A stretch of DNA of 64,000 nt from positions 128,582-192,581 of the forward strand of contig JXTC01000279.1 of assembly GCA_002914845.1 (NCBI GenBank). The letters are read 5' to 3'. This document shows, piece after piece, positions 21,560 through 33,890 of this stretch. Within the stretch, counting starts at the first letter, position 1. Each line of letters opens with the position of its first letter. A program made the translations under genes and the position numbers. Below the pieces are notes generated by a model. The model did not search any database and was not told the DNA's origin. It was given only the letters and a program-made list of their open reading frames with translations. The stretch is from Trema orientale. Its lineage: Eukaryota > Streptophyta > Magnoliopsida > Rosales > Cannabaceae.

Positions 21560-24480
21560 AATTAAAATTAAGACACACAACCATGAGTTACTGTAGCTAA
21601 AATAGACAATATCCTTTTCTTCAAGACAAGAAAAAAAAAAATAGACCATATTTTGTAAATTTTTTTTTTCTTTTTTTGGGTGTCTGGATAGTTTTAGAAT
21701 TTTTTACAGCCTTGTGTAATGCATGCATCTAGCCTATTAAGAAGGAAGATGCATGGATTTAATTTCTTGTCCTTTTCTGTGCCCTATTTCCTATAAATGC
21801 AAATATATATATCCTTAAAGAGGACATAACTCCCATACACACACATATTGACATATCTAAACATAGTTACTAACTTAGCATTTCTTAGGTGTAATCACAG
21901 TAAAAATAAATATATAAAATTATTCAAAATACAAGTTAACCTAAAACAATTTATAGTCTTTATACGTTTGCAAATGTAGGAAATGATATTGTCGCCAAAT
22001 TGTGGGAACAACTTTGTAATTTTTTATAGGAGGATATATATGATATCATATAGGCATTAATTATAATCAAGTTGTAGAGCTTCAACCATGTGCAACTTGG
22101 TCAATATCTTTCACTGTGGACCAACCACCTGAGCACTTTGTCTTTTTGTGGGTCCGAGGGTCCGAGTCCTCACTCAGATTTTTTCAGTGGATGATCAAGG
22201 CCTCGTAAATAGAAGAACAAAAATGTATTATATAATTCTGATATTAAAGTGCACCTTTTTTTGTTTTTCAGTACAAGAAGAAAACTTTTTATTTCTAATT
22301 TTTTATAGACAGAATAAATGCACTAGATTATAAAACTACGCAATCATTCATTCGGACAATAATGGACTTATTGTATTTTTTTAGGTTTTATAAATAAATT
22401 AAATAAGGGTAGAAGGATATATAAGTAGAGAGTTAACTTCGTTTATCATCACTAACAACGTCATCAAAAATTTCTCTCTTAAAGTATAATACCAAAATTT
22501 CATTCATCTATTTAGTGTCTAATCCGTTTCTCACAGTAATTATAGGCTGCAGCAAATATACTCTCCATAATAGTAGTTGTAATAGATAAAATTAGTGACA
22601 ATATCGTTAGGGGCTTGTTTGGTATGATTGTGTTGTACTACAGCTCCTATGTATCCATGTTGTAGTTGAGAGGAAAAATGTTCAAGTGTTTAGTAAATTT
22701 AATATACAAAACTGTTGTGCTATTTAAAAGCAATATGTAATGCTTAGTAAACTATAGATTATGTATGCTGTCAAATATTATTTTAATTAATTTGTATTAT
22801 GACAGCAGAATTAGCTTTAAAAAGCAACTCCTACTTTATTTCTCAAATTCTACTTAAAATAACGGTTATAAAACAATTTTTAAAATCTATTGACCATAAA
22901 GTAGTAACTTACCAAATGCATCTCCTAATGTTTAAAAGTTATAAACATAATCTAGAAGTAATTCCAAACGGTAAATTAATAGATTCATATTATTTTTCTT
23001 AGTTGACACTTTTTCTTTTTTATTTTTGCAACCTCTCCTTGTCTTTCAATTCCATAAACTCCTTATTTAAGTGCATAAATTAATAATGAAGGTGATCATC
23101 AAGGGCCGTTCGTCTATTGCAGAAAACTCAGCCAAATGGATTAATTTTTGAATTGTGATCTAAAGCATTATACAATTAATAATCTATCTGGATATAAACA
23201 TGCCACGTAATCACCTCAGTATTTACGTAAGTGAAACGATCAATATTTAACTCTTGAAAACTACTGCATATCAACGATAGAGCAAAATAAATCTTCAAGG
23301 AAGTAATACGAATTTGTAGTTTCTTGAGCTTTTCATCGTAATCTGCTACCAAGAATTATATATGTATAGCATCTATGTTGTGAACGTTAATATTGTATTT
23401 CTCACAAATTATGAAGAGACATATTAATGAAATTAAGAAAGAATTACCTTGTTCTCCCTCATCATTTAATCATTGTTTACATATATTTTCTCCAAAGATA
23501 TATTATTCAAAATATATTGATTCCTTCTCGAATAATGCCTTTGTCAATACGTTTCCTAACTCTTAATATCCTTCTCATAGAATATGAACCTGATACAAAA
23601 TAAATTAATTCCATAAACTCTGGTTAGCTTTTGCTTCACATCTTTGTTTAGAACTTGTCCCGTTATACATTTCAAAGACTTCATATATAGATGAAAACAT
23701 GTGTAATCAAACTCATAAAAGTACTATAGCCAGCCATACGAATCTCCAACCCGTTTAAGGAAAATATTTTAGTTTGGGTTTCGTTTACGTAAAATTTCAT
23801 CATTAATTTTGAAGGGCTTCAACAATATGATGTCATAATGCTTGTGTTAGGTTTGAAGAGCGTCCGCTGTACTAGTAAACAACCTTAAGAGTAATGCTAT
23901 TCAATTTTTTTTTCTTGGCCACACATATATATCTAGTAAGAGTTAAATATTGAAACAGATGACAAAAGCAACAAATGTAAAAAGCACAGATGTGTTCCTT
24001 TAGAATGTGTTTTGAAACTGTTAAATACTTGTATCATCGTAACTTTGTCCTCGTATTCTAGACATGCTTAATCCATATCCCAAAAATAAGCTATCAATCG
24101 AGAATTTATAGTACTAGCTAGTAACATGTGCAATACAAACGTTTTAAACATGCGCCCATATGCACTTCTTTGATATGCAAAGAAATATCACGAGGCTAGC
24201 TATCAACTAGAGTAGAAAATAATGCATCTTTCAACATCCTTTCTTGAAAACATTAACAATTTAAACCATAGTAGTATTGTGCGATTAGAAATTTGCAAGA
24301 AAAGTGCGACCTATTCACCAGGTTTTCCTGGAAATGTGCAACCAAATTGCCAGAATCGAAACAATGAGATCCACATTTCCAGAGCCATGAACATCAAAGA
24401 TAATATTTTGGAATATTTCCTCTCCTAGAGCTCGATTTTTAATTATTTGATATATTATCTTTTAGGCCAAAAACTAATAG
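21560..24480. other. Gene-free AT-rich stretch upstream of PGDH
   Basis: No gene recognised on either strand. 22614-22972 may be an old MITE (left GGGCTTGTTTGGTATGATT, right inverse ACCGTTTGGAATTACTT) but no target duplication was found. A B-box-like GGTCCGAGTCC at about 22158 has no matching A box. Confidence 0.4.
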
Positions 24481-24548
24481 GTCCAATTCAATTAGATACT
24501 AGATTGGATTAGATGTCCAATTCAATTGGATACTAGATTGGATTAGAT
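24481..24548. repeat. 34-bp tandem repeat, two copies
   Basis: Units starting GTCCAATTCAATT at 24481 and 24515 differ at one position. They lie just left of the hAT MITE and probably belong to an older element into which it inserted, because GGATCGGTTTAG-like sequence continues on the other side. Confidence 0.85.
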
Positions 24549-24572
24549 CAGTTCGATTAATTATTTATGCAC

Positions 24573-25095
24573 TAGGACTACACAAAAATACAAAAATCAG
24601 ACCCGACCCGACCTGAGATTTCGGGTTCAAACAAGTGTACCCGAAAATTCGGGTAAAACCCGACCGAACTGAAGGGTTTTCGGTTCGGGTATAGGTATAC
24701 ATTTTAGGGGGTTCGGTATCTGCCACTATTATTAAAAAAAAAAAAAAGAAAAAAACCTTAAAATTAGTTATTTAATAATTTATTTCTTTTTACCTTTTTT
24801 TTTCCTCTTATATTTCAATGTTTATGAGATTGTATGTATTGTGCAAAAAACTAATTATGCATAAAATAGGGAAAAAAAACAAAATTATTTATTATGTGGT
24901 AAAAAGAAAAGAGCAAAAAAATTTTATGCTTCCATAAAACCCGATCTTACCCGCCCGAATACCCAATTTATCCGACCTACCTGAAATCCGAATACCCGAT
25001 TATCGTAAGTTCGATTTCGCTTGCTTATTTTTATATATCCGAAACCGAATACTTGAACCTGAATACCCAAAACCTAATCCGATATGCACCCCCTA
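24573..25095. mobile_element. hAT-type MITE, CCCGA-rich
   Basis: The left end is TAGGACTACAC and the right end is the inverse of TAGGGGGTGCA, with a perfect 8-bp duplication TTATGCAC (24565-24572 and 25096-25103). The body is full of CCCGACCCG and TTCGGGTA motifs in inverted arrangement around an AT-rich centre. It has no coding capacity. Confidence 0.85.
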
Positions 25096-25648
25096 TTATG
25101 CACTGTTGGATCGGTTTAGTTCTCAAAATGCACATCCAATCTTAAATTGGATAGATGATGGATAGACAAATATACTTATGGACCTATGAATATCCCTAAA
25201 TTAGAATGTAAGTAAACCTATATTAAATATTTATAATTTAAAGACTTTATTCACTCACTGATCACTTTTTCCACTGTTCAAAATCTCAAATTGAAATGAA
25301 ATCCAACTAAGAACAAAGAATAAATAGACTTAAGGGTGGTCGCTGTGTGATTTTGCAGTGAATTAGTAAAAGAATTCACCAATCCACAAATCGGATTAAA
25401 AGACTACTTAATCGCGTATTTAAGATTTATAGAGTTAAATGCACCACACCACAAATATATATTGTGTTGTGGTGCGGTTAAATCTCATAAAATAAATAGA
25501 TAAATCTTATTTGTTACATTTTTTTTTTTTTAAAAAAAAGAACAATAAACATAAAGTACATAAATAGACAAAATATTTAAAATTTATGAAATTACGTACA
25601 TGAGGTTGAGTGCATGCTAGTTTTCAAATAAATATATATCTTATTATA
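25096..25648. other. Left flank of long-TIR element, hairpin
   Basis: No gene. A hairpin at 25441-25475 has arms GCACCACACCACAA and TTGTGTTGTGGTGC around (AT)n. Sequence near 25540-25640, including GGTTGAGTGCATGCT at 25604, recurs at 27361 beyond the long-TIR element. The two flanks may therefore be parts of one duplicated or older element (ends resembling TAAGGGTGGTC at 25331 and the inverse TAGGGGGGTTC near 27500). Confidence 0.4.
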
Positions 25649-27232
25649 GGAGAATTCTAGTGTAAGAAGGGTAAAATCCCTCCTACCAATAAGAGGGTTT
25701 TTTAAACCATTAGATGAAATCATACGGCTTTGAAATATTGATCCTATATAGTAATATTTGTAGCCTATCACACGCCCAAGCTATCCTCTGAAACATTTTA
25801 GTCGATGCTCTTTTTTTTTTTTTTCTCCCTTCTTCTTCTTCTTGCCTTTGCCACAAACTGTATCTAACTTTCTATGAGTTCTATATCTTTTTGCTCACAG
25901 CTAATTTTTCCATCAACTCCAATTATTAAAATGTAGTTCTCATTGAAAGAACAAATTTGAAAATTTACGAACAATAAAAGAAGAAACTTACGACCGGTTG
26001 GATGAATCCTTTTTTAAAGAAGAAAAATGGAAGAATGATGAAATTTACTAAATTTTGCATTATGGGTTTGATTGGATTCAAATCTATGTTGGGTTTATTC
26101 TAAATTTAATGTCTTTCTTACACTTAGATTTCATGGATGTCTCCAAGATGGAGTGAAGAGAATATTGGTGGTGTTTGGTGTTTTATTTTTAACTAGGTGG
26201 AGAAAAAAAAAATAGTGGATCGATACCCATAAATTTGAGTAAATGATTATCAGCCAAAGGAAGATCTTGCCCTCTGTTTTATTCATATCTATTTTTCAAT
26301 GTCGTCGAAGGCTTCAGATGAAGGTTCCAAAACAACGATGGAGAAATTGTTAATTTAGGAAACAACTAAAAACACCATGAACTTAGACTATCACAGATAT
26401 GCAGAGGAAGTTTCCTCTGTTTGAACCATAAACAATGAAGAAGAAAAAATAAAAGAGAAATCAAATTAGCACTTTTTGAATTAGTGAACTTTTTCAACTT
26501 CAAAATCAAAAAACACACTCAACCAGAATTAAATCGATTCAAACTTTTCAATTTGGTCCAAGGAAACCCCGAAAAAAGAATTAGTCTAGGGGATAAATTG
26601 ATTAAAATTGGGGAGCAGTTAAAAAAGAATTTTTTTTATTTATATTTTTGTGAGATCTCCATGGCTGAGTTGGGGGAAAGAAGACTTGAATTTGGCTAGG
26701 AAGAGAAGAAAGTTTGGAGGAAATTCAAATAGGGTTGATTTAAGCCAGACCAAAGCATCGCTCATCAATCATTCATTTGTTATGAATTGTTGTGATTTAT
26801 TTTTCTTAATCAAGTCATTGATGCCTTCATGAGAGGATTTAAATCTCTTTCAGATATTTAATTTAACAGCTCAAATGATGAACACTTTTCAGATTCGAAG
26901 AAGCAGCATATCATTATTTTTTCATCTGTGTTTGAATCTCTAATTTAACAATTTTCATCAAGACTCGTTTTTTGTTCTTTTTTTAAAAAAAGAAAAAATT
27001 GATGGAGACGCAAACAAATTACTAGAGCTTAGTTGTACAATGAAGCAAAGGCATAGAGAAGAAGAAGTAGAAGCATCGACTAAAATATCTCTAAGGGCAG
27101 CTTGGGTATGATAGACTACAAGTATTACTATATAGGATCCATGTTTTAATAACCGTATGATTTAATCGAAGGGTTTAAAAAGCCCTCTTATTGGTTAGGA
27201 GGGATTTTACCCATCCTACACTAGAATTCTCC
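25649..27232. mobile_element. Long-TIR transposable element, non-autonomous
   Basis: The ends are inverted repeats of roughly 200 bp. The left begins GGAGAATTCTAGTGTA at 25649 and the right ends in its complement at 27232. Matching inner blocks include GGGATTTTAC, CCCTCTTATTGGT, ACCGTATGATT-like and the GCATCGACTAAAAT/AGAAGAAG segment. Long TIRs suggest a Mutator-like element, but no 9-bp duplication is obvious. The 1.2-kb interior has no convincing ORF (longest about 70 codons) and no transposase. Confidence 0.7.
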
Positions 27233-28108
27233 AAAAAAAAATAGTTAAAAATTTACTATAGTGCGGTGTGTCTAACATTGTTTGACAAACCGCATTGCAC
27301 CACGATAGTGCAAAGAGAATCCAAACACACACCACGAAGAAAATTACATAAAGTACACATGGTTGAGTGCATGCTCGAACTCATATAAATATCCTATTAA
27401 AATTTGACCATGAAAATTTATTAAAGTATTTAAAAATTAAATTAAATTTATATGTAATGTGGTGCGTTAGGCTGACAAAATGATTAAGTTGAACCCCCCT
27501 AAACGGAATCATCTTCATTCATTTTTCCTTTTCTTCTCTTTGAATTTTTTTTTTTAAATTTTTTTGGAAGAATAACCGATCTAACAAACTAATTCTCTCA
27601 CAAGCACTAAACAAGGTAAAAATCAGCTAACTAACATCTAATAAAAGAAATAATAAAAAAACAAAAAATAGAAAGGAATCAATGGAGACAGTAATTCCAA
27701 CTTTATTTCATTCCTTTCCTGATTATCTTCAGCAAGAGTGCTAAGATATCAGTAAGTCAAAATTATTGAAAGGAAAAGAAAGACATAATTAAAGCTAGTT
27801 TTAATTACATGACTGTATTTTCAACGAAGTTAAAATTTCGAGTTAAACGTTAATGTATTTGGAGTACAGTATTCACTTACAATTACATCATCCGAATTTT
27901 CTATCCTCAAAGAATAAACGAATCAAGTAAACCAAAAACGAACCAACCAAACCAAAAGCGCATTCTACTAAGAGAAACCATCTACTACTCTTCTACTACA
28001 GAAGTACTCAGCTGAGTAAAACTCAATCAAAAGAAGAAGGGGGGGAAAAAAAAAAAAACCAGCAAGAAACTGACTCGGGTTCTTTTAGCTCTATGGAGAA
28101 TAAATTGA
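27233..28108. other. Intergenic, 3' side of oxidoreductase gene
   Basis: No gene recognised. It contains the repeat of the 25604 flank at 27361, a short GTGCGGTG/CCGCATTGCACCAC inverted motif near 27260-27300, and probably the 3' UTR of the oxidoreductase near 28108. A G7A12 homopolymer run is at about 28039. Confidence 0.45.
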
Positions 28109-30000
28109 TCACTTATTTCTCATTCTTTCTCGGATTATCTTCAAACCAACATAGCTGCTAAGAGAAAAACAAGCACAAATTTGAGTCAAGTCTCTTGATT
28201 TTCAAGACATTGAGCTAAAAAATCTCACATAAAGGAGAGAGACCGTGTCTTACCGTCCAAGCATCATAACAGTAGCTTGAGGATTTGTCCCTGGCGAAAG
28301 AACAAACGTCGAACCATCCACGATTCGCAGCGAATTGATGCCGAAAACTCGATGATCAGCATCAACCACCTTCCCAACTAAGCATCCGCCATGGTAGTGC
28401 CATATGGTGCTAACTGTCCTGCGGCAGAAATCCGCCATGACCTCATAGTTGGACTGATCCACAGGCAATGCAGGCCCTATGAATCGAAAATCCCGATTCC
28501 CAAGACCATCCCGGAACTTGAACTCGTCCATGGAGCTACTCCTGAGCAAATCTCCAATGGTACGAGTCCCATTCACACACTTCTCCATGTCCACAGGGTT
28601 GTGGAAGTAGTTGAACCGAACAATGGGGCTGACTCTAACATCCGTCGAAGCCAGCGAGAACGAACCTATCGAAAGAGGCCCGTTGATCTTCGCCATGAGG
28701 GTAGCTACCGTGAGGTAGAGAGGCGAAGAGGGTGTCCGGATGAAGACGGTGCGAGCCGGGGCAGCAAAGGGGATGACATTGGAGGCTGCTTCAATGTAAG
28801 CCCCTGATGGAATAATTCCCACCACTTGAATCAGTGACTGTTCCAAAGGCATGGGAGGCACAATTGAGATACTGTTCCTAGGATTGTCATAGAAGAACTT
28901 CCCAACATAAGGAAGATCATGTGCGACCGGGATTCTCCAAGAGGAGAGATAGCCTCTTGGACCAATTCCACTCAACAAAAGCAGCTGAGGACTCCCAATT
29001 GCCCCAGCAGACACCAACACCTCCCCATTCCCCCTCACCATTGCATTGTGACACCTCCCTCTCCTGTCCCGGAACACGACTCCGGTCGCCGACTTCCGTG
29101 ACCCCGGATAAGTATTCGAGGCCAGGAGAATCTTCTCCACACTTGCATACACAACAACCTTGAGATTACTCAGTCTTGCATAGAACAAAAGGTCAGCAGC
29201 ACTATGTCTCCTCCCGAAGCTATCAAATATGGAACCACCAACCTTGGTCCCCAACAAGTGGTCCAAACTAAACCCATTATAGGGATTGACTCCAACCTCT
29301 TGTAACCCATCTCTGACCCCCAATTGCCAAGTCTTGAGCTCTGGCCTGAACACGATTTTCCTCTCCACCCACTCGAAGGAATCGTTGACCATCTTCCTGT
29401 CCCAGTCAACGCCCGATTTTTGGTAGAACTCTTCCTCTGCTCGGCTGTAGAACCCGGCGTTTATGGCGCTGCTCCCGCCAAGAACGCGGCCCCGGGCGTT
29501 CGGGACGCCGTCCTCGGAGGTGAAGACCTGCGCGGGAGAGTCGTACGCGTCGGCGTCCGCGAGTGTGGTCAAGAAGCCCTCTTGGAACATCACGTTCCGG
29601 TCGCCGTAGGGGGCCCCGCCGCGCTCCAGGACGAGCACGCGGAAGGCACGTGACAGGGTCGCGGCCAATGGGCACCCGGCCGTACCGCCGCCGACGACGA
29701 TGTAGTCGAAGTAGTCCTCGGATGGGAACTGGGTCGCGTTGAGCACGAAACTGCGGTAATTGGCCTCTGCCCATTTGATTTCAAGTCAAAATAACACAAA
29801 CCCAGATGACAAATGTTTGATTTTTCATTTTTTTTCCCACGGTTTCACGAGAAACAAACAGAGAAGAAGAAAAGTGAGTGAGAAAATGAGTTACCTTGAC
29901 GGGGGATTTGTTGTGTGGAGGCGGGAGAGACGATGGTAGCGAAGAACGTGAGCAAGAAGAAGGGCCAATGTTGTAAGGAAAAGCCAGTGAATCTTCTCAT
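28109..30000 (-). CDS. Secreted GMC oxidoreductase, (R)-mandelonitrile lyase-like
   Basis: FAD-dependent GMC-family protein, by remembered sequence closest to Arabidopsis At1g73050 and related to HOTHEAD. Exons on the minus strand: 30000-29895, 29766-28254, 28154-28109. They join in frame to 554 aa. The first ~28 residues (MRRFTGFSLQHWPFFLLTFF...) are a signal peptide, so the product is secretory or apoplastic. The FAD-binding GGGTAG is at 61-66 with acidic E83 in LERGG; GMC signature 1 (RVLGGSSAINAGFY) at 129-142; signature 2 (GAIGSPQLLLLSGIGP) at 290-305; active-site HYH at 492-494. N530 in GTNPQAT occupies the second catalytic position. Potential N-glycosylation sites are N45, N163 and N434. 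The last exon is only 46 nt (YVGLKIIRERMRNK), restoring the family C-terminus beyond an apparent stop at 28250 that is intronic. Substrate unknown; cyanogenic activity is not implied. Confidence 0.93.
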
Positions 30001-30234
30001 TATAGAGTTTTCTTGGTGGTTCTTGGAGTAACGGTAAATTTTCTTGGTGTTTTTTGTTTGGAGGGAAAGAAAATGAGATCAGGGAAATCATAGGTCGTAG
30101 TGGTGAAATTCAAAAAAACAAAAAAATAGAAAAAACAGAGACGAGGCAGAGGTTCGGTAGTTTTAAATTTCAGTTGGATTCGGCTCTGTGTTACTATTAA
30201 ATTAGGACATTTATTTTTTAAGCAGCTTAATAAA
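30001..30234 (-). promoter_or_regulatory. Leader and promoter-proximal region of oxidoreductase
   Basis: No clear TATA box. An upstream ATG at 30091-30089 opens a 66-codon frame that overlaps the main start out of frame and ends at 29891. If transcription starts upstream of 30091 this would be an inhibitory uORF; otherwise it is irrelevant. Confidence 0.35.
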
Positions 30235-30330
30235 TGAACACTATTTATTACAAAGAAATAAAAATAACTTATTAACCTAAAAGTCGAACTCTACCTAATC
30301 CCCTACCCACCGGGCTATTATTAAATAACA
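30235..30330 (-). mobile_element. Diverged tRNA-derived SINE copy
   Basis: On the minus strand an A-box-like TAGCCCGGTGGG (30317-30306) is followed by a shortened spacer and a B-box-like GAGTTCGACTT (30291-30281), then a TTTCTTTGTAATAA tail shared with the better-preserved copy at 42539-42689. No target duplication was identified. Confidence 0.55.
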
Positions 30331-30870
30331 CTTATTTTACTTGATTTAATTACATCTTTACCTTGAACTCAAAAGCCAAAAAAAAAAATTAACACTAGAT
30401 TTTATTTTTATTTAGTTGAATCAATAACGCTACTAGTTTCGAACACAACAATTTAAGTTATAAAATTAAGTTAAAACTTTTATTAAAAAAAAATAAGTTA
30501 AAAACAAAAGTGAATATACAAAAAAAAAAAAAAAAAGAAAAGAAAGGACAAAGAAAAACGAAAAAAAATAGTAGTTTTCATTTTTTATAAAGGACGAAGG
30601 CACAATTTTGAAACAAGTATTAAAATCAACTACCAAACCTTGATGTACTTCGAGTTGTGTTCCTTTTTCTTTTCTTTTTTTCCCCCCTAAAAAGGAAAAA
30701 ATCACAAACGGTCCTAAAACTATCTCGAGTATTTTGCATTTTCATTTTGCTAAAAGTGTTGAGCATATTTAGTAAAACATACACACAGTAGTTTACATTT
30801 CTAACGACGTCACCCATACCATATGGTAAAACAATTTATAAATTAGGTAGTTTGCCGTGAACATTTCGTA

Positions 30871-31325
30871 TTTGGTTCGTGAAATGAAATTAGAATAGTA
30901 ATGAGAATCGCAATGGAATAGAACTAGATGTGAATATTTTCTTGGTGATTAGTTCATGGAATGGAATTAAAATAGTAATAAAAATCATAATAGAATGGAA
31001 TTAGAAAATGAATAGGAATAATAATCCATTATTTGGTTGAAACTTGAAATAATCTTGAAATGAAATGGAAAAAATATTCTGTTGTCAAAAATGCCCTTAC
31101 TTTTAGATATTTTGAAAGGACAAAATAAGAAAAACTGAGTATTAAAATTTTTGTAAAATGATGGAATTCTAATTCCATTGGTGGTAAAGTGGAATAATAA
31201 TTCCACCATTTAATGTAATTGTGATTCCAATAGAATCACAACCTTTTTGCTAAAAACACAACTAAACAAAAGGATATACTTTCTTTTGGAATCACCTTTC
31301 CATTCCAAATCCTTTGAACCGAACA
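30871..31325. mobile_element. MITE-like TTTGGTT/GGAATGG element
   Basis: The left end GTATTTGGTTCGTGAAATG and the inverse of the right end TTCGGTTCAAAGG resemble each other. The interior repeats GGAATGGAATTA-type motifs in both orientations, like the Tourist MITE at 45050-45731. No duplication was resolved. Confidence 0.4.
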
Positions 31326-33890
31326 TGATGCATTCAATTCTCCAAACCCTTCAAACCTAACCCTCCCAAAAGAAAAAATGTGGGGACAAATATGGCAAAT
31401 CAGTGAAACTGGAGATGTTAGGGATCATTGTTTGAACCTTGAAACCGATATCCCCCAACTTACAAATTTAACCTCTAATCCCACGGTTTTTTTTTTTTCA
31501 AAAAAAAAAATCCAAATGAAAACATAGTTGGGGACCTCAATACTAAAAACACATTAAGAATCACGATATAAATGCCCCTAAAAAATGAATATTTAAATAC
31601 ACAAAAATTGAAAGAAGAAACAGGGCAAAGAATGAGGACTACAAAGTTATGAAGACACTAAAATTTGAGTATAACTATGTATGAAATTTGTCTTGGGGTC
31701 TGTCAATCATTCCCATATAGCTCGACGAGTTAATTGAGAAGAGCAATTTTGAGAACATAATTAATTCGAGCCAATTTTGCCACACAACATTTTTTTCTTT
31801 TTCTTTTTCTTCTCATCAGACAAAACTCAAAAACAGAATTATTTGAAGGCTCAAAATAAGAGAGGACAAATGCTCATCAGACAAGCATTGAACTTAGAAA
31901 CGAGTGTTGTATATCATAAGCCCATTCTAATAAGCCGAAGACCAGCCACTATGCGGTTATGTTACACGAGCAATCAACTAAAAAGGGTCCAATAAACCCA
32001 CCAAAAATGAGAAAGTAGACAAAAAAAATCTTTGCTCCAACTGGTATAACAGCCTGTTTTGATGCACTGCCAGAATTTAGGATAGTATAATATATTACCA
32101 ATTTCCAGCAGAACAAAGTTGGAGCCCAAAAAAAATAATAATAATAATAAAAAGATAAAAAGAGAGATTTTGCGTTTATGATAGATTTGAATTTATCCAC
32201 TTATCCGTAATCGAAAAAAGAAATGAATCAAACGATAAAACGCTTTGACAAAATTAATGCCAATAACAAAGCATGAATTTGGCATTTGTTTTTCAGTATT
32301 TATTCAGCTGTTAACTAATAAAATTGAAAACAAATTTAAACTCTTAAATGATACTTACCCATTAAAAAATCAAGAACTAATATGGGTTCAAGAACTAAAT
32401 CAGATTAGTTCAGTTAACAAAATATTCTCAGCATGAATCTCATTAAATATATATTAAGATCTAGTCAAAAGTTACTTTTAGTTATTACTAAGAGCACAGA
32501 GGTAATTATGTGGTTTATTTCAGTTTCAACTGAAAGAGAAACAATCAAAATTCCAGAAGGACCTTATGATTGAGTTCCTTCTTCATTGACAATCTACTCA
32601 TGAGACTCGCAAAAGTTGATCACATGAATAAGAAGAGGATGGGAATCATCACCTACTGTTATTTATTTTGCTATTCCTGAATCCTGATAAGTAAACGTGG
32701 CATTCCACTAAAACCTTAACTAAATGACTTCATACAGCAATAGAACTTGAACATCATAATATCATATCCTAACCCCAAAAGAATGAAACGTAATAACTAA
32801 TTATTAGAACTGGAGAATCAATCAAGTTTCCATAACAGGTGGCACTGCACCATAAGAAACAATGAAGATACATGAAATATATAGTCCTCATTCCTCACCA
32901 CAAATGAAACCAAAGTTTTCACAAACTTGAAACTATGGTAATTGACAAAGACCTGAAACTCTTGCCCTCAAAAGAAAGCTAGACACGGCGGTTTTATCCC
33001 TATAATTCGAACAAAACCCACTCCAGCTTTCTGCTTATGTAAAGTAAATCTAATTGAGAGAAATAGGATTGTGCAAAATCTTAAAAAACTACTCATCCAA
33101 ATTCAGCTATTTCCGTACAGAAAAAGGTTAATCCGGGACGTAGAGAGGTAAAAAAGTAAGGAAGAGAGAGAAAGATAAAGCCTAAAGAGAATATCTGCAA
33201 GTGTAATAATCGTAATCATGATAAACAAAAAGAGATTCGTTCCATTAATATTGTAAAGGGCATATATCTAAAAAGATCAAATGTACCCACTTAACCATTA
33301 CCCTTAACAAGTTCGAAGCTCAAGCGTTTAATATTGATTCTTCCCCCCCAAAAAAAATGCCAAAACCAGAAGAATTTAACCAAAATTAGGAAAAAGGGGA
33401 AAAAGGACAGAACCCCACAATCCATTTTAGCCTCTTTATTCTAGTGTGATTAAACTAAATCGAACCAAATATACTTTCAAAAGTAGGAATTCCACTGGAA
33501 AAAAGGAAAGTGGTATTTGAGCCTAGAATACATTCAACCGTTAGTCGATTTTTCTTCAACTGGTAAAAACTAAAAAATATATATATTATATAAATTAAAA
33601 ATAAAAACAACCAAATATTATGATTTTGGGGGATAGAATGAATGATTGAATGATTGATTTGTTTGACTAAGCAAGGAAATGGAAAGTGAGGAGAAACACA
33701 AAAGTTTCTCCCAATATTTCATAGTAACCAAATCCATCCAAACGACCCATCATTTCGAAAATTACACAAAATCATTACTATCATCGTTAAAAATTTAAGA
33801 GAGAAACAAACAAAGGAAAATGAAAAACGAAAATTAATTTGACATAAAGGAAAGAGCACTAAAGCTAATAGAAGCTAAAAGAAGCTACCG
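31326..33890. other. Intergenic, no gene recognised
   Basis: About 2.6 kb of AT-rich sequence between the oxidoreductase and MKK genes, with short homopolymers and an (AAT)n run near 32142. The part next to 33890 should hold the MKK 3' UTR. I see no supported gene or element. Confidence 0.5.

Noticed and set aside
22140-22170. Possible tRNA or SINE from the B-box-like GGTCCGAGTCC
   Set aside because: No A box at the right distance and no cloverleaf or target duplication could be built.
26484-26832. Overlapping 60-71 codon ORFs inside the long-TIR element as captured genes
   Set aside because: Short, AT-rich, overlapping in different frames and without recognisable motifs.
28250-28252. TAA at 28250 as the real stop of the oxidoreductase
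   Set aside because: The protein would end at MLGR, short of the conserved family C-terminus. A GTAAG donor overlaps the stop and a TTAGCAG acceptor 99 bp on restores it.
29324-29774. Alternative-frame ORFs of 109 and 122 codons over the oxidoreductase
   Set aside because: Out-of-frame or opposite-strand readings of the GC-rich second exon.
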